From Cupriavidus alkaliphilus (GTDB taxonomy: Bacteria; Pseudomonadota; Gammaproteobacteria; Burkholderiales; Burkholderiaceae), in contig NZ_FMAD01000002.1 of assembly GCF_900094595.1 (NCBI RefSeq), positions 248,001 through 312,000 on the forward strand: a DNA stretch of 64,000 nt. Direction: 5' to 3'. The position numbers and the translations under genes were made by a program. A model generated the notes under the pieces. The model worked only from the letters and a program-made list of their open reading frames with translations. It was not told where the DNA came from and did not search any database. Below, piece by piece: positions 54,408 through 64,000 of the stretch; position 1 is the stretch's first letter; each line of letters opens with the position of its first letter.

Positions 54408-55487
54408 TTACATCATGCTGTCGAAAAATTGCAGGATCCGCGCCGGCAGCCATTCGATGTGGCCGCCGAAGCGTCCGTCGGCCTGCAGCGGCAGGTGCCG
54501 GCGCCAGCCCGCGGGCGGGGTCATGAAGCCGACATGGCCGCCGTGCTCGGGCTGTTCCAGCCAGACTTGCGGACTGACGTCGGCGGGTCCGGGCAGGTGC
54601 TGGCCTGGCAGGAAGGGATCGTTGCGCGCGTTGAGCACCAGCGTGGGCACGGCGATGTCGCGCAGCACGGGTTTGCTGGCGGCGCGGCGCCAGTAGTCGT
54701 CGGTATCGGCAAAGCCGTGCAGCGGCGCGGTAACGACGTTGTCGAAGGCGTACAGGTCGCGGCTGGCCAGCATGGTGTCGCGGTCGAACAGGCCCGGGAA
54801 CTGCGCCAGCTTGGCCAGCGACTTGCGCTTGAGCGTCTGCAGGAACATGCGCGTGTAGACCAGGTTGAAGCCTGCCGACAGCGCCGCGCCGCCGGCGGCG
54901 AGATCCAGCGGCGCGGAAATCGCCGCGGCCGCGTGCACGTAGCCGGCACCGCTGCCGTCTTCGCCCAGCATGCGCAGCAACGCATTGCCGCCGAGCGAGA
55001 TCCCCACCACCAGCAGCTTGCGCCCGCCGGCGCAGTGGTGCTGGCGCATGCGCTCGAGCACCCAGCGGATCTCGGCCGAATCGCCCGAGTGGTAGAAGCG
55101 CGGCGCGAGGTTGAGTTCGCCCGAGCAGCCGCGGAAATGCGGGATCACGCCCTGCCAGCCGCGCAGCGACAGCGCATGCATCAGCGCCTGCGCGTAGTGG
55201 CTGCCGGAGTCGCCCTCGAGGCCGTGGAACATCACCACCAGCGGCGTCTGCGCCTGCACCTCATGGGTGGTCCAGTCGAGGTCGATGAAGTCCTGGTCGG
55301 GCGTGGCCCAGCGTTCGCGGCGAAAGCCGACGCGCGGCGGGCGGCGCGTGAAACGCGCGGGAATGATGGTCTGGGCGTGGCCGCCGCGCAGCCACCAGGG
55401 CATCGGCGTGCCCTCGCCATAGCCATGCGCGCTGGCGGGATCTGCCTGGATGGGGTAGGGCAGTCGGTGGTGCGGAAGCTGCGTCAT
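54408..55487 (-). CDS. yheT: YheT-type alpha/beta hydrolase (UPF0017)
   Basis: A 359-residue hydrolase. WWLRGGHAQTIIPARFTRR is the family N-terminus. LVVMFHGLEGDSGSHYAQAL is the oxyanion-hole region, and VVGISLGGNALLRMLGE is the nucleophile elbow (Ser). The Asp is in LNARNDPFLPGQ and the His is in EHGGHVGFMTPP near the C-terminus. The substrate is unknown; related proteins hydrolyse esters. It is transcribed together with the unrecognised gene at 53812. Confidence 0.9.
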   Translation of the reverse strand: MTQLPHHRLPYPIQADPASAHGYGEGTPMPWWLRGGHAQTIIPARFTRRPPRVGFRRERWATPDQDFIDLDWTTHEVQAQTPLVVMFHGLEGDSGSHYAQALMHALSLRGWQGVIPHFRGCSGELNLAPRFYHSGDSAEIRWVLERMRQHHCAGGRKLLVVGISLGGNALLRMLGEDGSGAGYVHAAAAISAPLDLAAGGAALSAGFNLVYTRMFLQTLKRKSLAKLAQFPGLFDRDTMLASRDLYAFDNVVTAPLHGFADTDDYWRRAASKPVLRDIAVPTLVLNARNDPFLPGQHLPGPADVSPQVWLEQPEHGGHVGFMTPPAGWRRHLPLQADGRFGGHIEWLPARILQFFDSMM

Positions 55488-55527
55488 GCCGGCTTGTGTT
55501 GCAGCAGGCCGCTGCGCGGCCGCGGGT

Positions 55528-55968
55528 TCAGTGCAGCGCCTGGCCCGGCGTGGCGGCCACGGCGGCCACCTGCACCGCGTTGGCCGGGCTGCAGTGGATG
55601 TGGGCCAGGCGCCAGCCTTCGTGGTTCTGCATCAGCACGTAGGTGGTGTGCACGTACAGGTCGGCCTCGACGCGGTCGCTGCCGAAGCGCAGCGCCTCGG
55701 TCACGTCGAAGATCGACACGGCCATCGACGCATGGCTGCTGGTTTCGATGGCGTCGACCAGCACCGGCTGCTCTTCCAGCAACTGCGAGAATGCCTGGCG
55801 CAGCTGCTCATGGCCGATCAGGCGCTGCCCGTCGGGCAGCACGCAGGTGATCGAGTCTTCGTCCAGCCACAGGCGCAGCGCGCCCTCGGCGTCACGCAGC
55901 TTCAGCGCTTCGCGGAAAGCGTCGACGATGTCTTCGGCGGAATCGAACAGGCGGGCAAAGCGAGGCAT
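55528..55968 (-). CDS. SnoaL/NTF2-like domain protein
   Basis: A 146-residue protein with the NTF2/DUF4440 cone-shaped fold. FDSAEDIVDAFREALKLRDAEGALRLWLDEDSITCVLPDGQRLIGHEQLRQAFSQLL is the first half, and VHTTYVLMQNHEGWRLAHIHCSP the last strands. The sequence is like small ketosteroid isomerase-type proteins but lacks a certain active site. The function is unknown. It lies between yheT (40 bp downstream) and waaF (31 bp upstream), probably in the same operon. Confidence 0.85.
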   Translation of the reverse strand: MPRFARLFDSAEDIVDAFREALKLRDAEGALRLWLDEDSITCVLPDGQRLIGHEQLRQAFSQLLEEQPVLVDAIETSSHASMAVSIFDVTEALRFGSDRVEADLYVHTTYVLMQNHEGWRLAHIHCSPANAVQVAAVAATPGQALH

Positions 55969-55999
55969 GTTGGCAATGGACGTGGCTAGGGCGGGTAGG

Positions 56000-57022
56000 T
56001 CAGGGCCGGTGCAGCAGCTTGCGCAACTCGACGAACACCATTTCCGGTTCGATCTCTTTCAGGCAGCGCAGGTGGCCCAGCGGGCACTCGCGCTTGAAGC
56101 ACGGACTGCACTCCAGCTGCAGCCACATGATACTCGCTGCCTGTGACAGCGGCGGCGTGTGGCGCGGATCGCTCGAGCCGTACACCGCCACCTGGGGCCG
56201 GCCCAGCGCCGCGGTCACGTGCATCAGGCCCGAATCGTTGCAGACCGCGGCTTCGGACAGCGCCAGCAGGTCGACCGCGTCGTCGAGCGAGGTCTGGCCG
56301 CACAGGTTGCGCACGAACGGCGCCTCGCTGACGATCTCGGCGGCGATCTCGGCATCCTTGGCCGAGCCCAGCGTGATCATCTGCGCGTACGGGTAGGAGC
56401 GCCGCAGCATCTGCGCCAGCTTCGCGAAATGGGCCGCGGGCCAGCGCTTGGCCGGGCCGAATTCGGCGCCCGGACAGAACGCGATCACGCGCGTGTGCGG
56501 CGCCAGGCCGAAGCGCTCGGCGGTGGCCGCCACGCGCGCCGGGTCCACGCGCAGGCGCGGCTCGCTCAGGTTCTCGGGCAGGCGCGCGCCGGGCTTGAGC
56601 GCCAGGCGGGCGTAGTGCTCCACCATCGGCGGGCGGTGGTCGCGCGGCGGATTGGCGTGGCGCACGTTGAGCATGCCGAAGCGCGCTTCGCCGCGATAGC
56701 CGATGCGCAGCGGAATGCCGGCCAGCCACGGGATCAGCGCCGACTTGAGCGAGTTCGGCAGCACGTAGGCGAGGTCATAGCCTTCGTTCTTCAGCTGCTG
56801 CGCGAACATCAGCCGCGCCGACAGCTGCAGCTTGCCGTGCGCAAGGTCCGACGGGAACACGCGGCCGATTTCCGGCATGCGCGCGAGCACCGGCGCGACC
56901 CACTTGGGCGCGAGGGCGTCGATGACCAGGCGCGGATGGCGCGCCTTGAGCAGCGCGAACAGCGGCTGCGCCATCAGGGCGTCGCCGATCCAGTTGGGGG
57001 CGATGACGAGGGCTTTCTTCAT
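56000..57022 (-). CDS. waaF: lipopolysaccharide heptosyltransferase II
   Basis: A 340-residue family 9 glycosyltransferase. It starts MKKALVIAPNWIGDALMAQPLFALLKARHP, has IAFCPGAEFGPAKRWPAAHFAKLAQML (the nucleotide-heptose binding signature) and the C-terminal GQTSLDDAVDLLALSEAAVCNDSGLMHVTAALGRPQVAVYG. It transfers the second L,D-heptose to the inner core of LPS. Its donor ADP-heptose is built partly by GmhB (14374). The ATG at 57022 starts the domain; a short upstream extension in frame (MPAPCAPS) is less likely. It is preceded by the zinc-finger gene. Confidence 0.95.
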   Translation of the reverse strand: MKKALVIAPNWIGDALMAQPLFALLKARHPRLVIDALAPKWVAPVLARMPEIGRVFPSDLAHGKLQLSARLMFAQQLKNEGYDLAYVLPNSLKSALIPWLAGIPLRIGYRGEARFGMLNVRHANPPRDHRPPMVEHYARLALKPGARLPENLSEPRLRVDPARVAATAERFGLAPHTRVIAFCPGAEFGPAKRWPAAHFAKLAQMLRRSYPYAQMITLGSAKDAEIAAEIVSEAPFVRNLCGQTSLDDAVDLLALSEAAVCNDSGLMHVTAALGRPQVAVYGSSDPRHTPPLSQAASIMWLQLECSPCFKRECPLGHLRCLKEIEPEMVFVELRKLLHRP

Positions 57023-57140
57023 GGAAGGGGCGCAAGGAGCCGGCACGGGCGCAGCGGCGCGGGCGCCGGCAACGCCGACGCTCCGGGGCGCCTGTGGGCG
57101 GCCCGGAGCGTCAGGGTGGTGCGATGGCAGGCGGCTCGGG

Positions 57141-57335
57141 TCAGTGGTGGCCCTTCAGCACGGTGCCCGGCTTGAGCTTGTACACGGTACCGCAGTACGG
57201 GCACTTGGCTTCGCCGGTGTCGGCCACGTCGAGAAACACGCGCGGATGGTAATTCCAGGCCGGGGTGTTTGCGGTCGGGCAGTGCAGCGGAATGTCTTCG
57301 GCGCCGATTTCGATGATGGTCGCGGTTTGCGTCAT
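57141..57335 (-). CDS. zinc-finger protein, zf-CHCC family
   Basis: A 64-residue protein. IEIGAEDIPLHCPTANTPAWNYHPRVFLDV supplies a Cys and a His, and AKCPYCGTVYKLKPG supplies two Cys, giving the C-H-C-C zinc site of the family related to the NDUFS6 subunit of complex I. In bacteria its role is unclear. It lies between ilvE (95 bp upstream) and waaF (118 bp downstream) on the minus strand. The length matches the family. Confidence 0.9.
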   Translation of the reverse strand: MTQTATIIEIGAEDIPLHCPTANTPAWNYHPRVFLDVADTGEAKCPYCGTVYKLKPGTVLKGHH

Positions 57336-57430
57336 GGTGTTGCAGGGAATAAAACTTATCGTTCGTCAAAACAAGGGACGTGCCGCGCCCGCACGGGCGG
57401 GCGGCTGGCACGCGCGCTGCCGGCCGGTGC

Positions 57431-58351
57431 TCAGACCAGCGTCAGCCACTTCTTGTACTTTTCGTCGGTGCCGCCGACGGCGGCAAAGAATGCGTCCTGG
57501 ATCTGCTTGGTCACCGGGCCGCGGCGGCCTTCGCCGATGATGCGGTCGTCCAGCTCGCGGATCGGCGTGACTTCGGCGGCGGTGCCGGTGAAGAAGGCTT
57601 CGTCGGCGCAGTACATCTCGTCGCGGGTGATGCGCTTCTCGCGCACTTCGATGCCCAGGTCGCGCGCGATGGTGAGGGTGGCGTCGCGGGTGATGCCGTC
57701 CAGGCACGAGGCCAGGTCCGGGGTGTAGATCACGCCGTTGCGCACGATAAAGACGTTCTCGCCCGAGCCTTCGCTGACGTAGCCGTCGGTGTCGAGCAGC
57801 AGCGCTTCGTCGTAGCCCAGCCCGGTGGCTTCCTGGTTGGCCAGGATCGAGTTGATGTAGTAGCCGCTGGCCTTGGCGCGCACCAGCGACACGTTGACGT
57901 GGTGGCGGGTGAACGACGAGGTCTTCACGCGGATGCCGCGCTCCATGCCTTCCTCGCCCAGGTAGGCGCCCCACGGCCACGCGGCGATGGCGACGTGGAT
58001 GGTGTTGCCCTTGGCCGAGACGCCCAGCTTTTCCGAGCCGATCCACACGATCGGGCGGATGTAGCAGGATTCCAGGTTGTTGGCGCGCACCACTTCGCGC
58101 GTGGCGGCTTCCAGCGTGGCCTCGTCGAACGGCATCGCCATCTGGAAGATCTTGGCCGAGTTGAACAGGCGGCGGGTGTGCTCCTTCAGGCGGAAGATGG
58201 CGGTGCCTTCGGGGGTCTTGTAGGCGCGCACGCCCTCGAACACGCCCATGCCGTAGTGCAGCGTATGCGTCAGCACGTGGATCTTGGCGTCGCGCCACTC
58301 GATCAGCTTGCCGTCCATCCAAATCTTGCCGTCGCGATCCGCCATCGACAT
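57431..58351 (-). CDS. ilvE: branched-chain amino acid aminotransferase
   Basis: A 306-residue fold-type IV PLP enzyme. DRDGKIWMDGKLIEWRDAKIHVLTHTLHYGMGVFEGVRAYKTP is the N-terminal signature, and the PLP lysine is in VRAKASGYYINSILANQEATGLGYDEALLLD, followed by VSEGSGENVFIVRNG. It ends with the conserved REKRITRDEMYCADEAFFTGTAAEVTPI. It transfers amino groups between glutamate and the branched-chain keto acids, the last step of Ile, Val and Leu synthesis. It is 79 bp from the zf-CHCC gene edge, and its promoter lies in the 163-bp divergent region before the SNF2 gene. Confidence 0.97.
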   Translation of the reverse strand: MSMADRDGKIWMDGKLIEWRDAKIHVLTHTLHYGMGVFEGVRAYKTPEGTAIFRLKEHTRRLFNSAKIFQMAMPFDEATLEAATREVVRANNLESCYIRPIVWIGSEKLGVSAKGNTIHVAIAAWPWGAYLGEEGMERGIRVKTSSFTRHHVNVSLVRAKASGYYINSILANQEATGLGYDEALLLDTDGYVSEGSGENVFIVRNGVIYTPDLASCLDGITRDATLTIARDLGIEVREKRITRDEMYCADEAFFTGTAAEVTPIRELDDRIIGEGRRGPVTKQIQDAFFAAVGGTDEKYKKWLTLV

Positions 58352-58514
58352 GTCTGTTCTCCCTGCGCCGTGAAAGTAGCAAAAACGATATTGTAAGCCC
58401 CGGGGGCATGGGTCACAACGCAGCGCGGGCGCCGCGGCGGTCTAGAATGCGCTTTTTCCGGGCATTGTCGCCGCGCTGGCGGCGGCATGCCGCCAGCCGA
58501 CCTTCCTGCAAGCC

Positions 58515-61514
<3,000 letters not shown>

Positions 61515-61710
61515 AGCGCAAAACGCCTCGAGTTGTTGCCATATGCCCGCACGGCATACCTTCAGGCAAACTCAGTCGTTTGGATTTGGCAGGAACCTTG
61601 CTATCTTGTTGCGCTGGCCCGGGGCTCAGACCCCGGCCATCGCGCCGACCCGCCGCGCCGGGCCGCTTTCTTGCTGACGCATTTTGCTGTTATTCACCGA
61701 CGGTGCCCCC

Positions 61711-62739
61711 ATGCCCAACTCGTCCCGCCTGCTTCCGCGCTTGTCCTTCCATTCCGCCGCCCGTCTGGCCGCCCGCGTGGCCGCGCTGTGCGCCGCCGTG
61801 GCCGGCACGGCCAGCCTGCCCGCCCACGCGCAGGGCGAATGGCCGACGCAGCCGGTGACGATCCTGATGGGCTTCACCGCCGGCTCCGGCGTCGACATCG
61901 TCGGCCGCACGCTGCAGGAATCGCTGCAGAAGTCGCTCAAGACCACCATCGTCTATGACTACCGGCCGGGCGCCGGCGGCAACGTTGCCTCCGAGGTGGT
62001 GGCGCATGCCAAGCCGGACGGCTACACGCTGCTGCTCGGCACCGCCGCCACGCACGGCATCAACCCGGCGCTGTACAAGACCCTGCCGTTCGATGCCGAC
62101 GCCGACTTCACTCCGATCGCGCCGCTGGTCGAGGTCTCCAACGTGCTGACCGTCAACCCGGCGGTGCTCGACGTCAAGTCGGTCAAGGAATTCATCGAGA
62201 AGGTCAAGGCCAATCCCGGCAAGTACAACTTTGCCTCCACCGGCAACGGCACCGGCACGCACCTGGCGTTCGCCGAGTTCAATGCGCGCGCCGGGCTGGA
62301 CATGGTGCACGTGCCCTACAAGGGCGGCCCGGACGCGCTGCAGGCGGTGGTGAAGGGCGAAGTCTGCTGCATCTTCAACCAGGTGCAGAGCGTGCTGCCG
62401 CAGTTCCGCGCCGGCAAGGTGCGCCTGCTGGGTGTGACCACCAGGCAGCGCGTGCAGGTGATCGCCGACGTGCCGACCATTGCCGAAAGCGGCCTGCCCG
62501 GCTTCAACAGCACCATCTGGTTCGGCCTGTTCGGGCCGAAGGGGCTGGACCCGAAGATCGCGCGCAAGGTCAATGACGCGGTCAAGGTGGCGCTGGAAAC
62601 GCCGGCGATCCGCCAGAAGCTGATCGATGCCGGCAACACGCCGCGGGTCGAGACCGTGGACCAGTTCAAGGCCACGGTGAAGGCCGACCGCCAGAAGTGG
62701 GCGGGCGTGGTCAAGACCGTGGGCGCGTCGATCGACTGA
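61711..62739 (+). CDS. Bug-type tripartite tricarboxylate receptor (periplasmic binding protein)
   Basis: A 342-residue periplasmic protein with a signal peptide (AARVAALCAAVAGTASLPAHA-Q). EWPTQPVTILMGFTAGSGVDIVGRTLQESLQKSL is the Bug N-terminus, followed by VYDYRPGAGGNVASEVVAHAKPDGYTLLLG, VHVPYKGGPDALQAVVKGEVCCIFN and AIRQKLIDAGNTPRVET near the C-terminus. It binds a carboxylate and may serve a TctAB-type transporter or another signalling route. No TctA or TctB gene is near, as is common for the many orphan Bug proteins in this lineage. The ATG at 61711 is preferred over a TTG upstream, because it fits the usual signal peptide. Confidence 0.92.
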   Translation: MPNSSRLLPRLSFHSAARLAARVAALCAAVAGTASLPAHAQGEWPTQPVTILMGFTAGSGVDIVGRTLQESLQKSLKTTIVYDYRPGAGGNVASEVVAHAKPDGYTLLLGTAATHGINPALYKTLPFDADADFTPIAPLVEVSNVLTVNPAVLDVKSVKEFIEKVKANPGKYNFASTGNGTGTHLAFAEFNARAGLDMVHVPYKGGPDALQAVVKGEVCCIFNQVQSVLPQFRAGKVRLLGVTTRQRVQVIADVPTIAESGLPGFNSTIWFGLFGPKGLDPKIARKVNDAVKVALETPAIRQKLIDAGNTPRVETVDQFKATVKADRQKWAGVVKTVGASID

Positions 62740-62773
62740 TCCGCCCCGGCGCGGCTGGAGCTCGCCTGCGCCG

Positions 62774-63913
62774 CTAGGCGCGAACCCCCAGCCGCGTCAG
62801 CAGGTGCGCCAGCTGCGCCTGCGTGCCGGTGCCGGTCTTGGTGAAGATCGCCTTGAGCTGGGTGCGCCCGGTCTCGCGCCGGATGCCGATCAGCTCGCAG
62901 GCCTCGGGCAGGCCGATGCCCGAAGACAATTGCAGCGCCAGCCGGATCTCCGCCGGCGTCAGGCCGTAGAGGTCGCGCAGTACGGCCGGTAGCGTCATCG
63001 GCGCGGCGCCGGGTTCATGGATCGCCACCAGCACGCTGGGGCGCTGCCAGTCCAGCGCCAGGTGATGCGCCGGGGGCAGCGGCAGCAGGATCACCTGCGC
63101 CTGCCGGCCGGCGCTGTCGACGGCGCGCAGGGCCTGCGCCGGCAGCGCGCTGGCCGGATTGGCCACCGCGCGCAGCGCATCGGCGAACGGACGCGACAGG
63201 GTCCAGCCGCCATCGTCGCGCGCCGCAGAAAGCGGCGCCGCGGCGCTGGTTTCGATCGCCACCGCCGGCAGCAGCCGGCGCACCCAGGTTTCGCCGATGC
63301 TGTTGGCCAGCAGCGGCTTGCCATCGTCGCGGAACACGATCACGCCGAACGGCAGCCGCTCCATCAACTGCGACGACGCATGCGCCAGCGCCGACACCTG
63401 GTGAGTGCGCTCGCGCAGCGCCATGGCCTGACGCACGTGCGGGATGGCCCAGTCGAGCGCGCGCGCGTCCTCGGGCGAGTAATGGTCGTGGCCGTGCGGG
63501 CGCTGCAGCGACAGGAACACGTCGTAATGCGGCTGGCGCTCGATCAGGCACGCCATCACCGATGACTGTCCGATCGGCCGCAGGAACTCGCCGTAGAAGG
63601 GCGACTGCCGCATGACCTGCGGCCCCAGCTCGCGCGAATCGATATACCAGCTGCCCACCGCCATGCGCCGCGCGAACGGCAGGGCCGGATCGATCGCGGC
63701 GAACTGCTCGCGGTAGGCCGCCACGGCCTCGGGCATCGGGTTGACCTCCTGGTGCACCAGCACGCGCTCGTGCACGGTGTCGAGCACGAGCAGGTGGGCG
63801 TGGCTGCTGCCGCTGGCCTGGCACAGCGCGCTCAGGCTGCGCTGCCAGGCATCGGCGTCGAAAATCCCCTCGTACAGCGCGCGAATGGTGTCGTGCATCT
63901 GTGTGTCGCTCAT
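62774..63913 (-). CDS. LuxR-type transcriptional regulator
   Basis: A 379-residue protein. The N-terminal part (MSDTQMHDTIRALYEGIFDADAWQRSLSALCQASGSSHAHLLVLDT) is a sensor-like region of unknown ligand; the segment AHASSQLMERLPFGVIVFRDDGKPLLAN resembles a PAS core. The C-terminal LuxR helix-turn-helix is LYGLTPAEIRLALQLSSGIGLPEACELIGIRRETGRTQLKAIFTKTGTGTQAQLAHLLTRLG. The start at 63913 is preceded by AAGGGAAG on the minus strand. It converges with the Bug gene (34-bp gap). The target genes are unknown. Confidence 0.88.
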   Translation of the reverse strand: MSDTQMHDTIRALYEGIFDADAWQRSLSALCQASGSSHAHLLVLDTVHERVLVHQEVNPMPEAVAAYREQFAAIDPALPFARRMAVGSWYIDSRELGPQVMRQSPFYGEFLRPIGQSSVMACLIERQPHYDVFLSLQRPHGHDHYSPEDARALDWAIPHVRQAMALRERTHQVSALAHASSQLMERLPFGVIVFRDDGKPLLANSIGETWVRRLLPAVAIETSAAAPLSAARDDGGWTLSRPFADALRAVANPASALPAQALRAVDSAGRQAQVILLPLPPAHHLALDWQRPSVLVAIHEPGAAPMTLPAVLRDLYGLTPAEIRLALQLSSGIGLPEACELIGIRRETGRTQLKAIFTKTGTGTQAQLAHLLTRLGVRA

Positions 63914-64000
63914 GGCTTCCCTTCTTTTTACTTCTTGTATTTTTAGCACTTTACTCGCGTGGCAGCGCGCGTGCCGCCGGCGCGGCGCCGGCACGTCGCA

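Overview
The window is a gene-dense, high-GC, chromosomal stretch from a betaproteobacterium of the order Burkholderiales. Gene content and order (lptD-surA-pdxA-rsmA, lnt-corC-ybeY-phoH-miaB, recA-recX-sucCD-terC-pilA, glyQ/glyS with an exported protein between them, a Bug-type binding protein) point to the Cupriavidus/Ralstonia lineage. This is inferred from protein families, not from a database match. I see no phage, insertion sequence, rRNA or CRISPR array. About sixty protein genes, one tRNA (Met, CAT) and a set of terminators and regulatory sites are supported.

Layout. 1-3834 (minus): a cell-wall sugar recycling operon (amgK, murU) with a branched-chain amino acid exporter (azlCD) inside it, followed by pepP. 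4087-11105 (plus): outer-membrane biogenesis and housekeeping (lptD, surA, pdxA, rsmA, trpS). 11279-18756 (minus): drug/metabolite transporter, gloA, YgjP-type protease, plsC, gmhB, glyS, an exported unknown, glyQ. 18757-19313: an intergenic region holding a SOS-box-like site and a 30-codon membrane peptide gene on the plus strand. 19314-27472 (minus): lnt, corC, ybeY, phoH, miaB, a small exported protein, a CLC chloride channel. 27717-35357: RNA helicase, srkA, a universal stress protein (minus), a CoA-transferase-family enzyme, an orphan LuxR-type response regulator, and an L,D-transpeptidase plus MepK-type endopeptidase pair. 35434-40245 (minus): tRNA-Met, an MFS symporter, a DUF4212 protein, and a histidine kinase/response regulator pair. 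40322-46326 (plus): LexA box, recA, recX, a DUF2889 protein, sucCD, terC. 46327-49016 (plus): type IV pilin with a sigma-54 promoter and a PglL-type O-oligosaccharyltransferase. 49018-58351 (mostly minus): glycine-zipper and Tyr/Pro-rich envelope proteins, moaC, bepA (plus), a beta-lactamase-fold hydrolase (plus), yheT, waaF, a zinc-finger protein, ilvE. 58515-63913: a SNF2-family helicase, a Bug receptor and a LuxR-type regulator (minus).

The genes are mostly core envelope, translation, repair and central-metabolism functions. The most unusual part is 19012-19228. A 20-bp site matching 18 of 20 bases of the LexA box in front of recA in this same window precedes a 30-residue single-membrane-span peptide, an arrangement recalling SOS-induced membrane toxins such as TisB. 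The second accessory-looking part is the pilA-pglL pair, where the pilin gene has base and codon use unlike its neighbours and a near-consensus sigma-54 promoter.
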